Assembly (NCBI RefSeq): GCF_015565955.1
Contig: NZ_CP064760.1
Coordinates: forward strand, 2,356,001-2,420,000
DNA length: 64,000 bases
Reading direction: 5' to 3'
Source of the DNA: Microbacterium schleiferi
GTDB lineage: Bacteria; Actinomycetota; Actinomycetes; Actinomycetales; Microbacteriaceae
Shown here: piece after piece, positions 33,390 to 42,798 of the stretch
Numbering within the stretch: position 1 is the first letter of the stretch
How the letters are laid out: every line of letters begins with the position of its first letter
Notes under the pieces: generated by a model
Databases searched by the model: none
What the model saw: the letters and a program-made list of their open reading frames with translations, nothing else
What the model was told of the DNA's origin: nothing
Position numbers and translations under genes: made by a program

Positions 33390-33866
33390 ATGCGGCGCGT
33401 CGTGATCGTCACAACGAAGGCTCTGATCGTGATCCTGTTCGCCGCGATCGTTTTCTGTCAGGTCGTCTTCGTTCCCGTCAATGCCACGAGCTTCGCCCTG
33501 GCCGCTCCCGAGTTCGCTGCACTCGAAGTGCCGGGGATCATCATGGTCGACGCGCTTCTTCTGTGCGGCCAGGTCGTCCTCATCTGCGTGTGGGCTTTGC
33601 TCTCGCGCGTCGCGCGGGAAGACATCTTCGACGCCACGGCTCTGCTCTGGGTCGACGTCATTATCACCAGCATCCTCGCCGCGGGAGTGCTCGTCATTGC
33701 AGGCCTCGTGCTTCTATCCCTTGCGAGCGCCGGGAGCCCGTTCCTCGCGCTCATGGGCGTCATCGCGGTGATCTGTGCAGCGGGACTCGCTCTGGTGGTC
33801 GTCGTGATGCGCGGGCTCCTCAAGCAAGCGACGCAGCTGCGCCAGGACCTGTCTGAGGTCGTCTGA
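33390..33866 (+). CDS. DUF2975 membrane protein
   Basis: 158 aa from the ATG at 33390 (site AGGTGGAG). Four membrane helices fill the protein (about 6-30, 50-70, 88-112, 118-140), with a short basic start and tail. DUF2975 proteins are nearly always paired with a small YozG-like HTH regulator, as here with a one-base overlap. The function is unknown. Confidence 0.88.
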   Translation: MRRVVIVTTKALIVILFAAIVFCQVVFVPVNATSFALAAPEFAALEVPGIIMVDALLLCGQVVLICVWALLSRVAREDIFDATALLWVDVIITSILAAGVLVIAGLVLLSLASAGSPFLALMGVIAVICAAGLALVVVVMRGLLKQATQLRQDLSEVV

Positions 33867-34090
33867 TGGCGATCGTGATCGACCTCGATGTGCAGCTCGC
33901 GAAGAAGAAAATGAGTGTTTCGGAACTCGCCGCCGCCATCGACATAACCCCCGTCAACGTGTCGGTCCTCAAGAACGGCCGAGCCAAGGCCGTGCGCTTT
34001 TCCACGCTCGACGCGATCTGCCGCGTGTTGGAGTGCCAGCCCGGTGACATCCTGCGGTGGGAGCCCGATGCGACCGCCGGCGGCACGTGA
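33866..34090 (+). CDS. Small Cro/CI-type HTH regulator (YozG-like)
   Basis: 74 aa, essentially a single helix-turn-helix: KMSVSELAAAIDITPVNVSV, then LKNGRAKAVRFSTLDAICRV and ECQPGDILRWEP. It overlaps the DUF2975 stop by one base and the next start by four, so the three genes are translationally coupled. It likely binds the CTATCG repeats upstream of the operon. Confidence 0.9.
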   Translation: MAIVIDLDVQLAKKKMSVSELAAAIDITPVNVSVLKNGRAKAVRFSTLDAICRVLECQPGDILRWEPDATAGGT

Positions 34091-34905
34091 GCAGGATCTC
34101 CACCGCCGCGCTGCGAGTGATCAACGCGCTTGCGATTCTTGCCCTCGTCGCCACCACAGTCGTGCTGTGCGGAGCCTCGGTGCTGTTCGCGATGCTCAGC
34201 GGCGACGTCGGCTACAACAAACCGGTGACAGCGGCTGGTTGGCTGGAGGAGATCGCTGAAGCCGCGTCGGCCAAGAGTGGAGCATCAGCGATCTTGAGCA
34301 TCACCCTCATCGTGGTGTGCGCCATCATCGCCTTCGCCGTGTGGAGGCGATCCGTCAACTGGCTGGCAGCCGGCCTCGTGTCCGGGGTGCTGCTCTCCTG
34401 CTCGCTCGTGCTCGTCGCGTGGGGAGATGACAATGTCGAAAAGCTCACCGAGATAGCCACATCCGCGATCGGGAACACTCCCGCGATCCTGCCGCCGGCA
34501 GCCACGACGCCAGCACCGGATCCTCTGACTGTCACCCAGGCGCGGGACGAGATCACGCGGATGCTGCACGCAACGATCGAGGCGAGCACGCCGCCCCTTC
34601 GGACACCCGAGGAGACTCCCGTAACCGTTCATCAGACGCCGGTGGCCGCAGCTCCGTGCGGCGAGGTCGGGGCTAGGCTGACCGTCGACCTCACGTTCCG
34701 CACGGGTGATAACGCGGCCTCACTGGTCCGCATCCTGGCTGCCTGGGATAGCGCCGGGTACATGCCCGATCGAGCGATGCAGGAGGACTTTCGCTACAGC
34801 ACGGAGTTGCCCATCGAACGGATGAGAATCCGTGACTCGACGACGATCGATGGGATGCTGCACCTCAAGCTCGAGACCGCGTGTGCCGTCGAGGCCGCGG
34901 GCTGA
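34087..34905 (+). CDS. Membrane-anchored protein with extracytoplasmic C-terminal domain, unknown
   Basis: 272 aa from the GTG at 34087, which overlaps the HTH stop (GTGA). Three helices lie near residues 10-37, 70-90 and 98-120. A Pro/Thr-rich linker (ILPPAATTPAPDP) and a 150-residue domain with two cysteines (AAPCGEVG, ETACAVE) follow. I do not recognise the domain. Its place as third gene of the DUF2975/HTH operon suggests a shared membrane function. Confidence 0.75.
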   Translation: MSRISTAALRVINALAILALVATTVVLCGASVLFAMLSGDVGYNKPVTAAGWLEEIAEAASAKSGASAILSITLIVVCAIIAFAVWRRSVNWLAAGLVSGVLLSCSLVLVAWGDDNVEKLTEIATSAIGNTPAILPPAATTPAPDPLTVTQARDEITRMLHATIEASTPPLRTPEETPVTVHQTPVAAAPCGEVGARLTVDLTFRTGDNAASLVRILAAWDSAGYMPDRAMQEDFRYSTELPIERMRIRDSTTIDGMLHLKLETACAVEAAG

Positions 34906-34916
34906 GGGAACAGCCA

Positions 34917-35420
34917 TCAGTCCGCGTGCTCCGGAGGCCACACCACGCGGAAGCGTTCGAAGACGATCTCCTCACCCTCCGACCAGTCGCGCCCTTCCGC
35001 AGCGCACGTGCGAGTCCAGTACCGGCGGTGCTCTCGTTGCCAGCTCTCGAGGCTGAGGTCGTCCTCTCCCTCATCGTGCGCAAACGAGGAATCCGCGCTT
35101 GCGAAGTCACCAATGCGCAGTTCGACGCTCCGGATGACGATCCTGGGCTTGCCCCGGCCGTCACAGGCGATCCAGTGGGATCCGACGCGGGGCACGCTGT
35201 CGCCGCGACTAACGAAGGCCGCGACAAGCTCGGATGTTGCACGCTTCCGCCCGCTCAGGACGTGTTCGAGCAGCTCATCGGCCAGCCGCGGAGAGTCACC
35301 GAAGTACTCGATCGTGTACTCGGGGCCTGCGGCAGCAGCGTCGGGGAACGCGGCGGAGTAGTCGCTCCACATCCGCCTCCCCGCCTCCAGGTCAACAGAG
35401 ATGGCGGGAACGGAGCTCAC
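34917..35420 (-). CDS. ASCH-domain protein
   Basis: 167 aa. The N-terminal helical region is followed by the ASCH (PUA-like) fold: EHVLSGRKRATSELVAAF, CDGRGKPRIVIRSVELRI and ESWQREHRRYW. This fold binds RNA or modified nucleosides, and some members hydrolyse N4-acetylcytidine. The exact role is open. It is convergent with the DUF2975 operon. Confidence 0.88.
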   Translation of the reverse strand: MSSVPAISVDLEAGRRMWSDYSAAFPDAAAAGPEYTIEYFGDSPRLADELLEHVLSGRKRATSELVAAFVSRGDSVPRVGSHWIACDGRGKPRIVIRSVELRIGDFASADSSFAHDEGEDDLSLESWQREHRRYWTRTCAAEGRDWSEGEEIVFERFRVVWPPEHAD

Positions 35421-35467
35421 GGCTCCTCATAGTAGGCCCGTTCGCACGTATGGTCCGCCACCTCGCT

Positions 35468-35830
35468 CTACGAGGCGGTGAAGCTCTTGCCGGGCCAGTA
35501 AGCCCACTCGACGAAATGCTCGACGCGCCCGTCTGGCGCGAAGTCGAGCTCCCAGAGGTCGAGGTACTCCTGGTCGGGGTCGCGGTAGTTGACTCGCACA
35601 CGCACAACGGCGTGGAATCCATCGAGCGTGACCGACTCGACCCCCATGTCGAACGGGCGCGGATCGTTCCAGAAAGCCTCGATCGCTTCGTGCCCGGCGA
35701 GCGGCTCTTCGTATGGGGACGTGAGGTAGTGCACGTCCTCGGTGAAAAGATCGCGCACCGCTGGCGCATCGCAGTCACGCCAGGCTCTCTCGTACTCCGT
35801 AACCCAGCGCCCGACGGCATCCGTATCCAT
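35468..35830 (-). CDS. SnoaL-like / nuclear transport factor 2-like protein
   Basis: 120 aa from the ATG at 35830. The frame is open to 35983, but that would cover a promoter on the other strand. The cone-shaped NTF2 fold is visible as WVTEYERAWRDCDAPAVRDL, FTEDVHYLTSPYEEPLAGHE and the closing YLDLWELDFAPDGRVEHFVE. Such proteins are small ligand pockets or isomerases. No substrate can be named. Confidence 0.88.
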   Translation of the reverse strand: MDTDAVGRWVTEYERAWRDCDAPAVRDLFTEDVHYLTSPYEEPLAGHEAIEAFWNDPRPFDMGVESVTLDGFHAVVRVRVNYRDPDQEYLDLWELDFAPDGRVEHFVEWAYWPGKSFTAS

Positions 35831-35876
35831 GGCTCCCACCTTCGCACGCGGTCCCGACAAGGAGACGCACAGGCCC

Positions 35877-35903
35877 TGTCGAATCTGTGGGTTTGCGTTC
35901 GTC
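35877..35903 (+). promoter_or_regulatory. ECF42-type promoter, copy 1
   Basis: TGTCGA (35877-35882), 17 bases, CGTC (35900-35903). It shares TGTCGAATC and GTTCGTCG with copy 2 at 36050. The motif agrees with that reported for ECF42 sigma factors (TGTCGA, CGTC). It lies 50 bases before the 31-codon ORF. Confidence 0.65.
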
Positions 35904-35952
35904 GTGAGGGTGACGAGGAATCCGCCGGGATCCTCACCGAGAGGAGATCGCC

Positions 35953-36048
35953 ATGGACGAGAACGAGACAGCCGAGGAGCCACGCGAGGATCATGAGATC
36001 AGCTGGATCGAGCGCATTCCCGCGGCGCTGGGAATTCGCCTGCTGTGA
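35953..36048 (+). CDS. Small acidic protein, 31 aa, putative ECF42 target
   Basis: The ATG at 35953 is preceded by the ideal site AGAGGAGA. The product is acidic at first (MDENETAEEPREDHE) and amphipathic at the end (SWIERIPAALGIRLL). It fits exactly between two ECF42-type promoters, starting 50 bases after the first and ending one base before the second. No homologue is known to me. Confidence 0.6.
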   Translation: MDENETAEEPREDHEISWIERIPAALGIRLL

Positions 36049-36049
36049 G

Positions 36050-36076
36050 TGTCGAATCACGATTCCCCCGTTCGTC
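36050..36076 (+). promoter_or_regulatory. ECF42-type promoter, copy 2
   Basis: TGTCGA (36050-36055), 17 bases, CGTC (36073-36076), 39 bases before the DGPF-protein start. It probably makes the ycII-sigma operon autoregulated. Confidence 0.7.
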
Positions 36077-36114
36077 GCACTGTCGTACCGTTTCACCAAC
36101 GAAGGGATAGTCCC

Positions 36115-36444
36115 GTGGAGTACATGATGTTCGTGGCAACCGACCCCGAGGCCGAGCCCTATGACAAGGACCAGGACAACATCGAAGACTGGATCGCCGA
36201 TGTGACCGCGCGCGGCGCCCATCTGCACGGCGACCGCCTGCGTCCGATCGAGGATGCCACGCTCGTCCGCGTGCGGGATGGCGAGGTCCTCGTCACCGAC
36301 GGGCCATTCACCGAGTCGAAGGAGTGGATCGCCGGGTACGACATCATTCAGGCGGAGGACCTAGACGAGGCGATCAAGATCGCAGCGAAGCATCCCATGG
36401 CGCGCTTCGGACGTATCGAGCTGCGGCCGGTGTGGCCGCTGTAG
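36115..36444 (+). CDS. YCII-related DGPF-domain protein
   Basis: 109 aa from the GTG at 36115 (site GAAGGGA). It begins [17 protein letters not shown] and carries the family mark [17 protein letters not shown] near residue 60. DGPF proteins are the standard genomic partners of ECF42 sigma factors. The stop overlaps the sigma gene by 13 bases. Its biochemical role is unknown. Confidence 0.93.
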   Translation: MEYMMFVATDPEAEPYDKDQDNIEDWIADVTARGAHLHGDRLRPIEDATLVRVRDGEVLVTDGPFTESKEWIAGYDIIQAEDLDEAIKIAAKHPMARFGRIELRPVWPL

Positions 36445-37643
36445 ACGCGGTTCGCGACGCCGTCGCCCATGCGCACGGATCAGAGTGGGCTCGCGTGGTG
36501 TCCACTCTGATCCGTGTGACCGGGGACTGGTCACTGGCTGAGGACTGTGCCGCCGAAGCCTTCGAGACCGCACTCAGGGCGTGGGACCAGGACGGAGTGC
36601 CACGCAATCCGGGCGCGTGGCTCACGACGGTGGCGAAGAACCGCGCGCTCGACCGGCTGCGCCGCGCGGCGGTGCTCACCCGCAAGCTGGAAGAGGTGGC
36701 GACGATGACCGAACTCGAACACCTCGACCCCGAGCTTCCGGACTTTCCCGACGACCGACTGCGCCTGATCTTCACCTGCTGCCATCCCGCACTCCCCCTC
36801 GAGTCCCGCGTCGCACTCACCCTGCGTACCGTCGGCGGACTTACCACGGAGCAGATCGCACGCGCCTTTCTTGTGCCGACATCGACCATTGCCCAGCGCG
36901 TCGTTCGCGCCAAACGCAAGATCACCGATGCGGGGATCCCCTATCGCGTGCCCGGTACTGACCTCCTGCCGGAGCGCCTCGGTGGGGTGCTCGCCGTGCT
37001 CTACCTCGCGTTCAACGAGGGCTACACGACACGCAGCGAGGTCGCCGACGAGGCCATTCGACTCGCTCGCGCGCTCGTGCACCTACTCCCCGGCGAACCC
37101 GAGACGCTCGGGCTCCTCGCTCTCATGCTCTTCCAACACTCACGTCGCCACGCGCGCGAGCACGACGGGATGCTCCTCACGCTCGAAGAGCAGGATCGGG
37201 CGCTCTGGGACGCCGCCGCCATCGACGAAGCCCGCGCGCTGCTCAGCCGCGCCGCCCGCCAGCAGCACATCGGCCCGTACCACGTGCAGGCCGCGATCGC
37301 CGCTGCTCACGCGACTGCACCGACAGCGGATGCCACAGACTGGGCCGCCATCGTCGCCCTCTACGACCGCTTGCTCGCCACCACACCCTCCCCCGTCGTC
37401 GCTCTCAACCGGGCGATCGCCCTCGGTATGGCGGCGGGACCGGATGCAGGACTCGCAGCCCTCGACGATGTGGCGCATGCGCTCGGCAGCTACCCGCTCC
37501 TGCCCGCGGCACGCGCCGACCTCCTTCTGCGCGCGGGGAGGCGCGAAGAGGCGGCGGCGCAGTACTCCCTGGCCATTGCCGCGGCATCGGGGGATGCGGA
37601 GCGACGCGCACTGCAGCGGATGCTCGACACGCTGACTGCGTAG
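36432..37643 (+). CDS. ECF42-group RNA polymerase sigma factor with C-terminal TPR-like domain
   Basis: 403 aa from the GTG at 36432 inside the end of the DGPF gene. Sigma-2 region: [20 protein letters not shown] and [19 protein letters not shown]. Sigma-4 region: [35 protein letters not shown]. From about residue 180 a long helical extension ([20 protein letters not shown] onward), typical of ECF42, is thought to control activity in place of an anti-sigma factor. None is encoded nearby. It probably transcribes its own operon and the small ORF through the two TGTCGA-N17-CGTC sites. Confidence 0.94.
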   Translation: MAAVDAVRDAVAHAHGSEWARVVSTLIRVTGDWSLAEDCAAEAFETALRAWDQDGVPRNPGAWLTTVAKNRALDRLRRAAVLTRKLEEVATMTELEHLDPELPDFPDDRLRLIFTCCHPALPLESRVALTLRTVGGLTTEQIARAFLVPTSTIAQRVVRAKRKITDAGIPYRVPGTDLLPERLGGVLAVLYLAFNEGYTTRSEVADEAIRLARALVHLLPGEPETLGLLALMLFQHSRRHAREHDGMLLTLEEQDRALWDAAAIDEARALLSRAARQQHIGPYHVQAAIAAAHATAPTADATDWAAIVALYDRLLATTPSPVVALNRAIALGMAAGPDAGLAALDDVAHALGSYPLLPAARADLLLRAGRREEAAAQYSLAIAAASGDAERRALQRMLDTLTA

Positions 37644-37691
37644 CTCAGTTCCGTGCTGCGGTGCTTCCTGCGGACCGCGCGAATCAGTCGG

Positions 37692-39658
37692 TTACGCCTG
37701 TCCGAGCTCCGAGAGCTCGGGCATGAACACGCGCATCGTCGACGGGCCCCGTTCGGCCCAGCGGTGGTAGGGCACGAGACGCGCTGTCGAGATCGAGAGC
37801 GGAACGGATGACGGAGCCGACGCGGCGTACGGCAGGACGTCGGTAGGCGGCGGCGGCATCTGGGCAATCGAGATCAGGGCGCCGTCACCGTCGGCATCCG
37901 GGGTCGCGGTCGTGTCCACACGCACGTGGTCAAGCGCGGCATCCTCTGCCAGGTCAGTGGACTCGAGGCAGAGCACCAGCGGCCCCTTTTCGACGGCGAC
38001 CGAGCCGCGCAGCGCATCGATACGCGTGTCCGGCCACGTGAACCTCGGGGTGGTGGGGAGCTCCAGCACGATCTCATCGTCCGGAGCGAACTGATCATGA
38101 AGATCCAGCCATCCCCGACCCGCCTGCTGCCAGGCACCGCCGCGGAGTCGCACCCTGGCGCCGGCGCCAGCCCAGTCGGGCACGCGAAGGCGCAACCGCG
38201 AGCGCTGGGCCGGTGCTCGCTCGACGCGGATCCGAATGCGACCCTCGTCGGGGTAGGCGGTATCGATCGTGAGCCGGAACCCTCCCGCCGCGATGGTTCC
38301 TGCCGCGTACTGCAGGATCGTGAGACCCTCGGCATCCACCGACGCCACGTAGGCACCCAGCGATGCGAGGGTGCGGGCGACATTGGTGGGACAGCACGAC
38401 ACCTCGAACCACGGCGCGCGAACGCCGCCTTCGGCTCGAGTGTTGACCCCGTCCAGCGCCCGCGGCGCCGCTTCACGCTGATGGAGCGGATTGGCGTAGA
38501 AGAACGACCGGCCGTCAGCGCTGGGCGAGGTCGCGACGACGTTGAAGAGGGTGCGTTCGATCAGATCCGGATAGCGAACGTCACCGGTCGCGAGGTAGAG
38601 ACGCCACGCGAACATGACCGATGCGACGCCGGCGCAGGTCTCGCAGTAGGCCCTGTCGGCGGGCAGTTCGAAGTCCTCGCCGAACCCCTCGTCCTGGTGA
38701 CGGGAACCCATCCCCCGGTCAGGTAGGTGCGACGGGCGACGGTGCGCTCCCACTGTGTTTGCAATGCGGCGAGGAGTTCGGCATCCGCGCTATCGACTGC
38801 CACGTCCACGGCCCCGGCACTGAGGTACAGCGCCCGCACCGCGTGGCCGCGAAGCACGTCGGCCTCACGCACCGGGATGTCGTCCTGGAAGTACTCGGGC
38901 GACTGCAGCGGGGGCACGGGCAGGGACCCTCGGCCGCGGCGTTCGATGAAGAGCCGGGCCTGTTCGAGGTAGCGACGCTCGCCGAGGGCGCGCCCCGCCT
39001 CGGCGAGCGCCACTTCGATCTCGGCGTGCCCACAGACGGCATCCCGTCCGTTCACGCCGAATTCTTGACAGATGTGGTCGGCTGCGCGCCGCGCAATGTG
39101 CACGATCGGGTCGTCGACCCAGCCGGTGCGGATGCGCGCGACTGCCGCCTGCAGAAGATGCCCCATGTTGTAGAGCTCGTGCCCCATGGCCAGGTCCGAG
39201 TACCGAGGCGGCAACCCCGGATGCCCGTAGGCCGTGCCCAGGTAGCCGTCAGCGTCCTGCGCGGCGCCCACGCGGGCGACGAGCTGACCGAAGATGTCGG
39301 CAAGCGCCGGGTCATCGCTGCGGCCCAGTTCCCACGCCATGCCCTCGAGGAGCTTGTAGACCTCAGAGTCAGAGAATTGCCATCCCGGACGGTCGGTCGT
39401 GGCCTCGCCCCGTGCGATGCGGTCGAACGACGCGAGCCATCCGAGACGCTCCATCCACTCGAGGCAGTGCGCGAACGTCGCTGTGGCGTTCACCTCCTGG
39501 CGGTGCCCCCAGAAACCATCGGGATCCAGGACCACCTCACCCGTGCTCACCCCGAACCGGTCACTGTGAATGGGCGCGACGGGCACGGCGCCGGTGCGCG
39601 CGGGAGTGTCCGTGACGCGCGACGACGTGGTGGCCTCCGAAGAGGGAGAGAGCGTCAC
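37692..39658 (-). pseudogene. GH127-type beta-L-arabinofuranosidase (DUF1680), frameshifted
   Basis: Reconstructed at 655 aa from the GTG at 39658. The upstream frame has DGFWGHRQEVNATATFAHCL, the (alpha/alpha)6 barrel and ends RRTYLTGG. The downstream frame continues MGSRHQDEGFGEDFELPADR, then YCETCAG and EVSCCPTNVARTLAS. These supply the Glu/Cys cluster that binds zinc and carries the nucleophile in GH127. A base missing from the C5 run at 38712-38716 explains the break. It should release L-arabinofuranose or a related sugar in the cytosol after import by the ABC system just upstream. It is the last gene of that operon. Confidence 0.9.
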
Positions 39659-39660
39659 GG

Positions 39661-40479
39661 TCAGTCCTTCACCGCGCCGGCGGTGACCCCGGCGGCGACG
39701 TAGCGTTGCGCGACGACCAGCAGGATCGCCGCAGGGATGGAGGCCACGACGGCGGTTGCCATGATGGCGTTCCACTGCGTCGTGTTGTTGCCGATGTAGG
39801 CGTAGATCCCGAGCGTGATCGGCCGCAGCGGCGAGTTGCGCGCCAGGGTCGAGGCGAACACGAAGTCCGACCAGGCCCAGAGGAACGCGAACAGGGCGAC
39901 GGTCAGCGCGGAGTTGCGGCTCAGCGGCAGCACGACCGAGGTGAATACGCGCCACGCGCCGGCGCCGTCGATGCGAGCTGCCTGCAGCAGTTCCCGCGGG
40001 ATGCCGCTCATGAACGCCGTGAACAACAGCACCCCGAAGGGCACGGCGATCGTGGAGTCGGCGAGGATGAGTCCACCCACCGAATTGAGCAGGCCGAGTC
40101 GCACATAGATGGCGTAGAAGCCCATCGCCATCACGACCGCGGGGATCATCTGGGCAACCAGCAGCACGAAGTTCAGCGAACGACCGGCGCGCAGGTTCAG
40201 CAGCGAGATCGCGTAGGCAGCTGGCGCTGCGATCACGAGCGTCAGGACGACACATCCGAGGCCGATGAGCAGGCTCGTTCCGAGATTCGGAAGCTGCTGG
40301 CGCAGGACGTCGGCATAGCCCTCGAAGGTCGGATCGATCGGGAACAGGTGCGGCGGACTGAGCCGCAGGTCGCTGGTCTTGGTCAGCGACACGTTGAGCA
40401 TCCAGTACACCGGGAAGAGCATGAAGGCGGTGAAGACGATGCCCAGCGCAGTCTTCCACCAGGGGCGGCGGGCGTTCAT
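39661..40479 (-). CDS. Sugar ABC transporter permease (MalG/CUT1 type)
   Basis: 272 aa. Six membrane helices; the binding-protein-dependent transport loop reads LLQAARIDGAGAWRVFTSVV followed by LPLSRNSALTV. Its ATG overlaps the first permease stop by 4 bases (ATGA). It ends 2 bases before the GH127 start. No ATPase is encoded here, so a shared MsiK-like ATPase elsewhere probably powers it, as is usual for CUT1 importers in actinobacteria. Confidence 0.94.
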   Translation of the reverse strand: MNARRPWWKTALGIVFTAFMLFPVYWMLNVSLTKTSDLRLSPPHLFPIDPTFEGYADVLRQQLPNLGTSLLIGLGCVVLTLVIAAPAAYAISLLNLRAGRSLNFVLLVAQMIPAVVMAMGFYAIYVRLGLLNSVGGLILADSTIAVPFGVLLFTAFMSGIPRELLQAARIDGAGAWRVFTSVVLPLSRNSALTVALFAFLWAWSDFVFASTLARNSPLRPITLGIYAYIGNNTTQWNAIMATAVVASIPAAILLVVAQRYVAAGVTAGAVKD

Positions 40480-41444
40480 GAGTTCTCCTGACGTCGCTGG
40501 ATGCGCAGGTAGAAGAATCCGAAGATCAGCGCGATGACGATGAGGACGTTGCCGACGGCGGCGGCGGGTGAAAGGTCGGGCTGCCCCGTACCGAACGCCT
40601 CGCGATAGGACCAGATCGCCAGCGTGGTCGTCGCGTTGGCGGGACCGCCGGTCGTCATGATCCAGATGATGTCGACGACCTTGAGCGTGTAGACGAGGCC
40701 GAGAAGCAGGGTGATCGCTGAGACGGGACGAAGAAGCGGGAACGTGATGCTCCAGAACTGTCGCCAGCCCCCGGCGCCGTCGAGCGACGCAGCTTCGTAG
40801 AGGTCCCCGGGGATGTTCTGGAGCCCCGAGTAGAGGATGACGAGGTTGAACGGGATGCCGAGCCAGATGTTGGCGATGACCACGGCGATCATCGCGGTGT
40901 CGGGCGAGGTCAACCAGTTGATCGAGCCGATCCCGAACGCTTCGAGCGCAGCGTTGACGATGCCGTTGTCGCTGTTGAGCATCCAGGACCAGGTCGAGCC
41001 CGAGACGATCAGCGGCAGCAACCACGGCACCAGGAACAGGGCCCGCAGAACACCCGAGAGCCGGAAGTTGTTGCGGAAGAAGACCGCGAGCGCGAGTCCG
41101 ATCGCGTACTGGAACACGAGGGATCCGATGACGAACACTGCCGTGTTGACGATGGCCTGCCCGAACAGCGGCGAGGTGACGACGTCGATGTAGTTCTGCA
41201 GGCCGACGAACTCGGCGTTGCCCTGCACGAAAGCCCGCACGGTGTAGTCGTGGATGCTGAGGTCGATACTGCGAATCAGCGGGTAGACGTAGAACGCCAC
41301 GAGGTAGACCAGCAGCGGCGCCGCGAACCCGACCGCGATCCATCGCGACCCCTGGAGGCGCGCGGGCCTGCGTCGCTCCGGCGGTACCGACATGGTCGCC
41401 GTGTCGGGAGCGGGCGCCGGCGACAGCGTCGAAGAGAGGGTCAT
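40476..41444 (-). CDS. Sugar ABC transporter permease (MalF/CUT1 type)
   Basis: 322 aa. A cytosolic N-terminus of about 35 residues, then six helices; the EAA loop reads LYEAASLDGAGGWRQFWSIT and FPLLRPVSAITLLL. It partners the MalG-type permease downstream. It is 54 bases after the binding-protein stop. Confidence 0.94.
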   Translation of the reverse strand: MTLSSTLSPAPAPDTATMSVPPERRRPARLQGSRWIAVGFAAPLLVYLVAFYVYPLIRSIDLSIHDYTVRAFVQGNAEFVGLQNYIDVVTSPLFGQAIVNTAVFVIGSLVFQYAIGLALAVFFRNNFRLSGVLRALFLVPWLLPLIVSGSTWSWMLNSDNGIVNAALEAFGIGSINWLTSPDTAMIAVVIANIWLGIPFNLVILYSGLQNIPGDLYEAASLDGAGGWRQFWSITFPLLRPVSAITLLLGLVYTLKVVDIIWIMTTGGPANATTTLAIWSYREAFGTGQPDLSPAAAVGNVLIVIALIFGFFYLRIQRRQENS

Positions 41445-41498
41445 GGTTGTCCTTGAAGAGAGGTGCCCGGGGCGGGACGAGCCCGCCCGGGCACGGTG

Positions 41499-42752
41499 TC
41501 ACTTTCCGGTCTCGGCGGCGGCAGCCTCCTGGGCTGCGGCGAGCGCCTCTTCCGGCGTCGCTGCGCCTGAAAGCGCGCTCTGCACAGCCGTCCACAGCTG
41601 CTCCGAGATGAGCGGATAGTCCGTACCGAGGTTGTCGCTGGTACGCCCCTTCGCGGCCTGCACCGCCGAAACCCAGGTCTCGAGTTCGGGGTGCTCTTCC
41701 AGCAGCGCCTGCTGACCGGCATCCGTCGGCGGGATGTAGTACGCGAACGTGTTAGCCGTCTCAACGAAGCCCTCGGGCGTGGTCATGCACTCGATGATCT
41801 GCTTCGTCGTCTCGTACCGGCCGGTGTCCTGCTGAACCGGAGCGATGATGAACTCGCCCCCGGTGGGTGCCGGTGCGACGCCGCCGTTCATGGCGGGAAG
41901 CTCGATGACACCCGTCGGGAAGTCAGCCTCTGCGGCGCTGTTGACCTGCCAGGTGCCGTTCTCGGCGAAGCCGAAGTCGCCGGTGAGGAACTCCTCCCAG
42001 ACGGTGTTCTGAGAGTTGGTGATCACGGAGTTCGGCGCGTAGCCGTTGTTCACCCAGTCGGTCCACAACTGCAGAGCGTCGACGGCTTCGGGCGAATCGA
42101 GCTGCGTCAGGTCGGCGCCGGCGCCCCAGAACCAAGGCAGGAACTGGAACGATCCCTCTTCCGTGTTGATCCCGGCGAAGCTGATGCCCTTGTGGCCCGC
42201 GGCGGTCACTGCCGCCAGCGCGTCGGTGAGCGATGCCCAGTCGGTGATGGATGCGGGGTCCACGCCGGCAGCGGACAGGACGTCCTCGTTGTAGTACAGC
42301 GCGAGCGTGTTCGCGCCGATCGGGATGCCGTAGGCCTGGCCGTCGATCTCGCCGGCTGCCAACAGGTTGCTGTCGATGTCGGAGGTGTCCAGCCCGAGCT
42401 CGTCCATCGTCGTCAACATGCCGGTGTCAGCCAGTGTCGAGACGGCGGGGTTGTCGAGCAGGATGATGTCGGGCGAGGTGCCTTCCTGCGCAGCCAGAAG
42501 GGCCTGGTTGGTGAGCGAGGTCGTGTCGTACGCCGTGCGCTCGATGGTGACACCGGCCTCCGTGCCGCAGTCCTGCACGCGGTTGGCCCAGTCCGAGCCC
42601 TCCTCGTGCTGGGGGTACGGATCCCACCACGTGTAGGTGTCGGCGGCGGCTGTCGATCCGCCGTCGCCCGAGCCGGAGCATCCGGCCAGTGCGCCCACCG
42701 CGACGGCCGCAGTGGCGACCGCGAGGGGCACCCGCAGCTTGCTGGTAATCAT
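41499..42752 (-). CDS. Sugar ABC transporter substrate-binding lipoprotein
   Basis: 417 aa. The signal peptide carries the lipobox ALAGC near residue 24. The extracellular type-1 binding protein then shows YTWWDPYPQHEEGSDWANRV, GQAYGIPIGANTLALYYNED and the C-terminal ALAAAQEAAAAETGK. It binds an oligosaccharide, and the GH127 in the same operon suggests one with arabinofuranosyl units. It is preceded by lacI. Confidence 0.93.
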   Translation of the reverse strand: MITSKLRVPLAVATAAVAVGALAGCSGSGDGGSTAAADTYTWWDPYPQHEEGSDWANRVQDCGTEAGVTIERTAYDTTSLTNQALLAAQEGTSPDIILLDNPAVSTLADTGMLTTMDELGLDTSDIDSNLLAAGEIDGQAYGIPIGANTLALYYNEDVLSAAGVDPASITDWASLTDALAAVTAAGHKGISFAGINTEEGSFQFLPWFWGAGADLTQLDSPEAVDALQLWTDWVNNGYAPNSVITNSQNTVWEEFLTGDFGFAENGTWQVNSAAEADFPTGVIELPAMNGGVAPAPTGGEFIIAPVQQDTGRYETTKQIIECMTTPEGFVETANTFAYYIPPTDAGQQALLEEHPELETWVSAVQAAKGRTSDNLGTDYPLISEQLWTAVQSALSGAATPEEALAAAQEAAAAETGK

Positions 42753-42798
42753 GGTTCCTCCTTGAACGTGCCCGGTCGCAACCGGACTCTTGGTGTCC

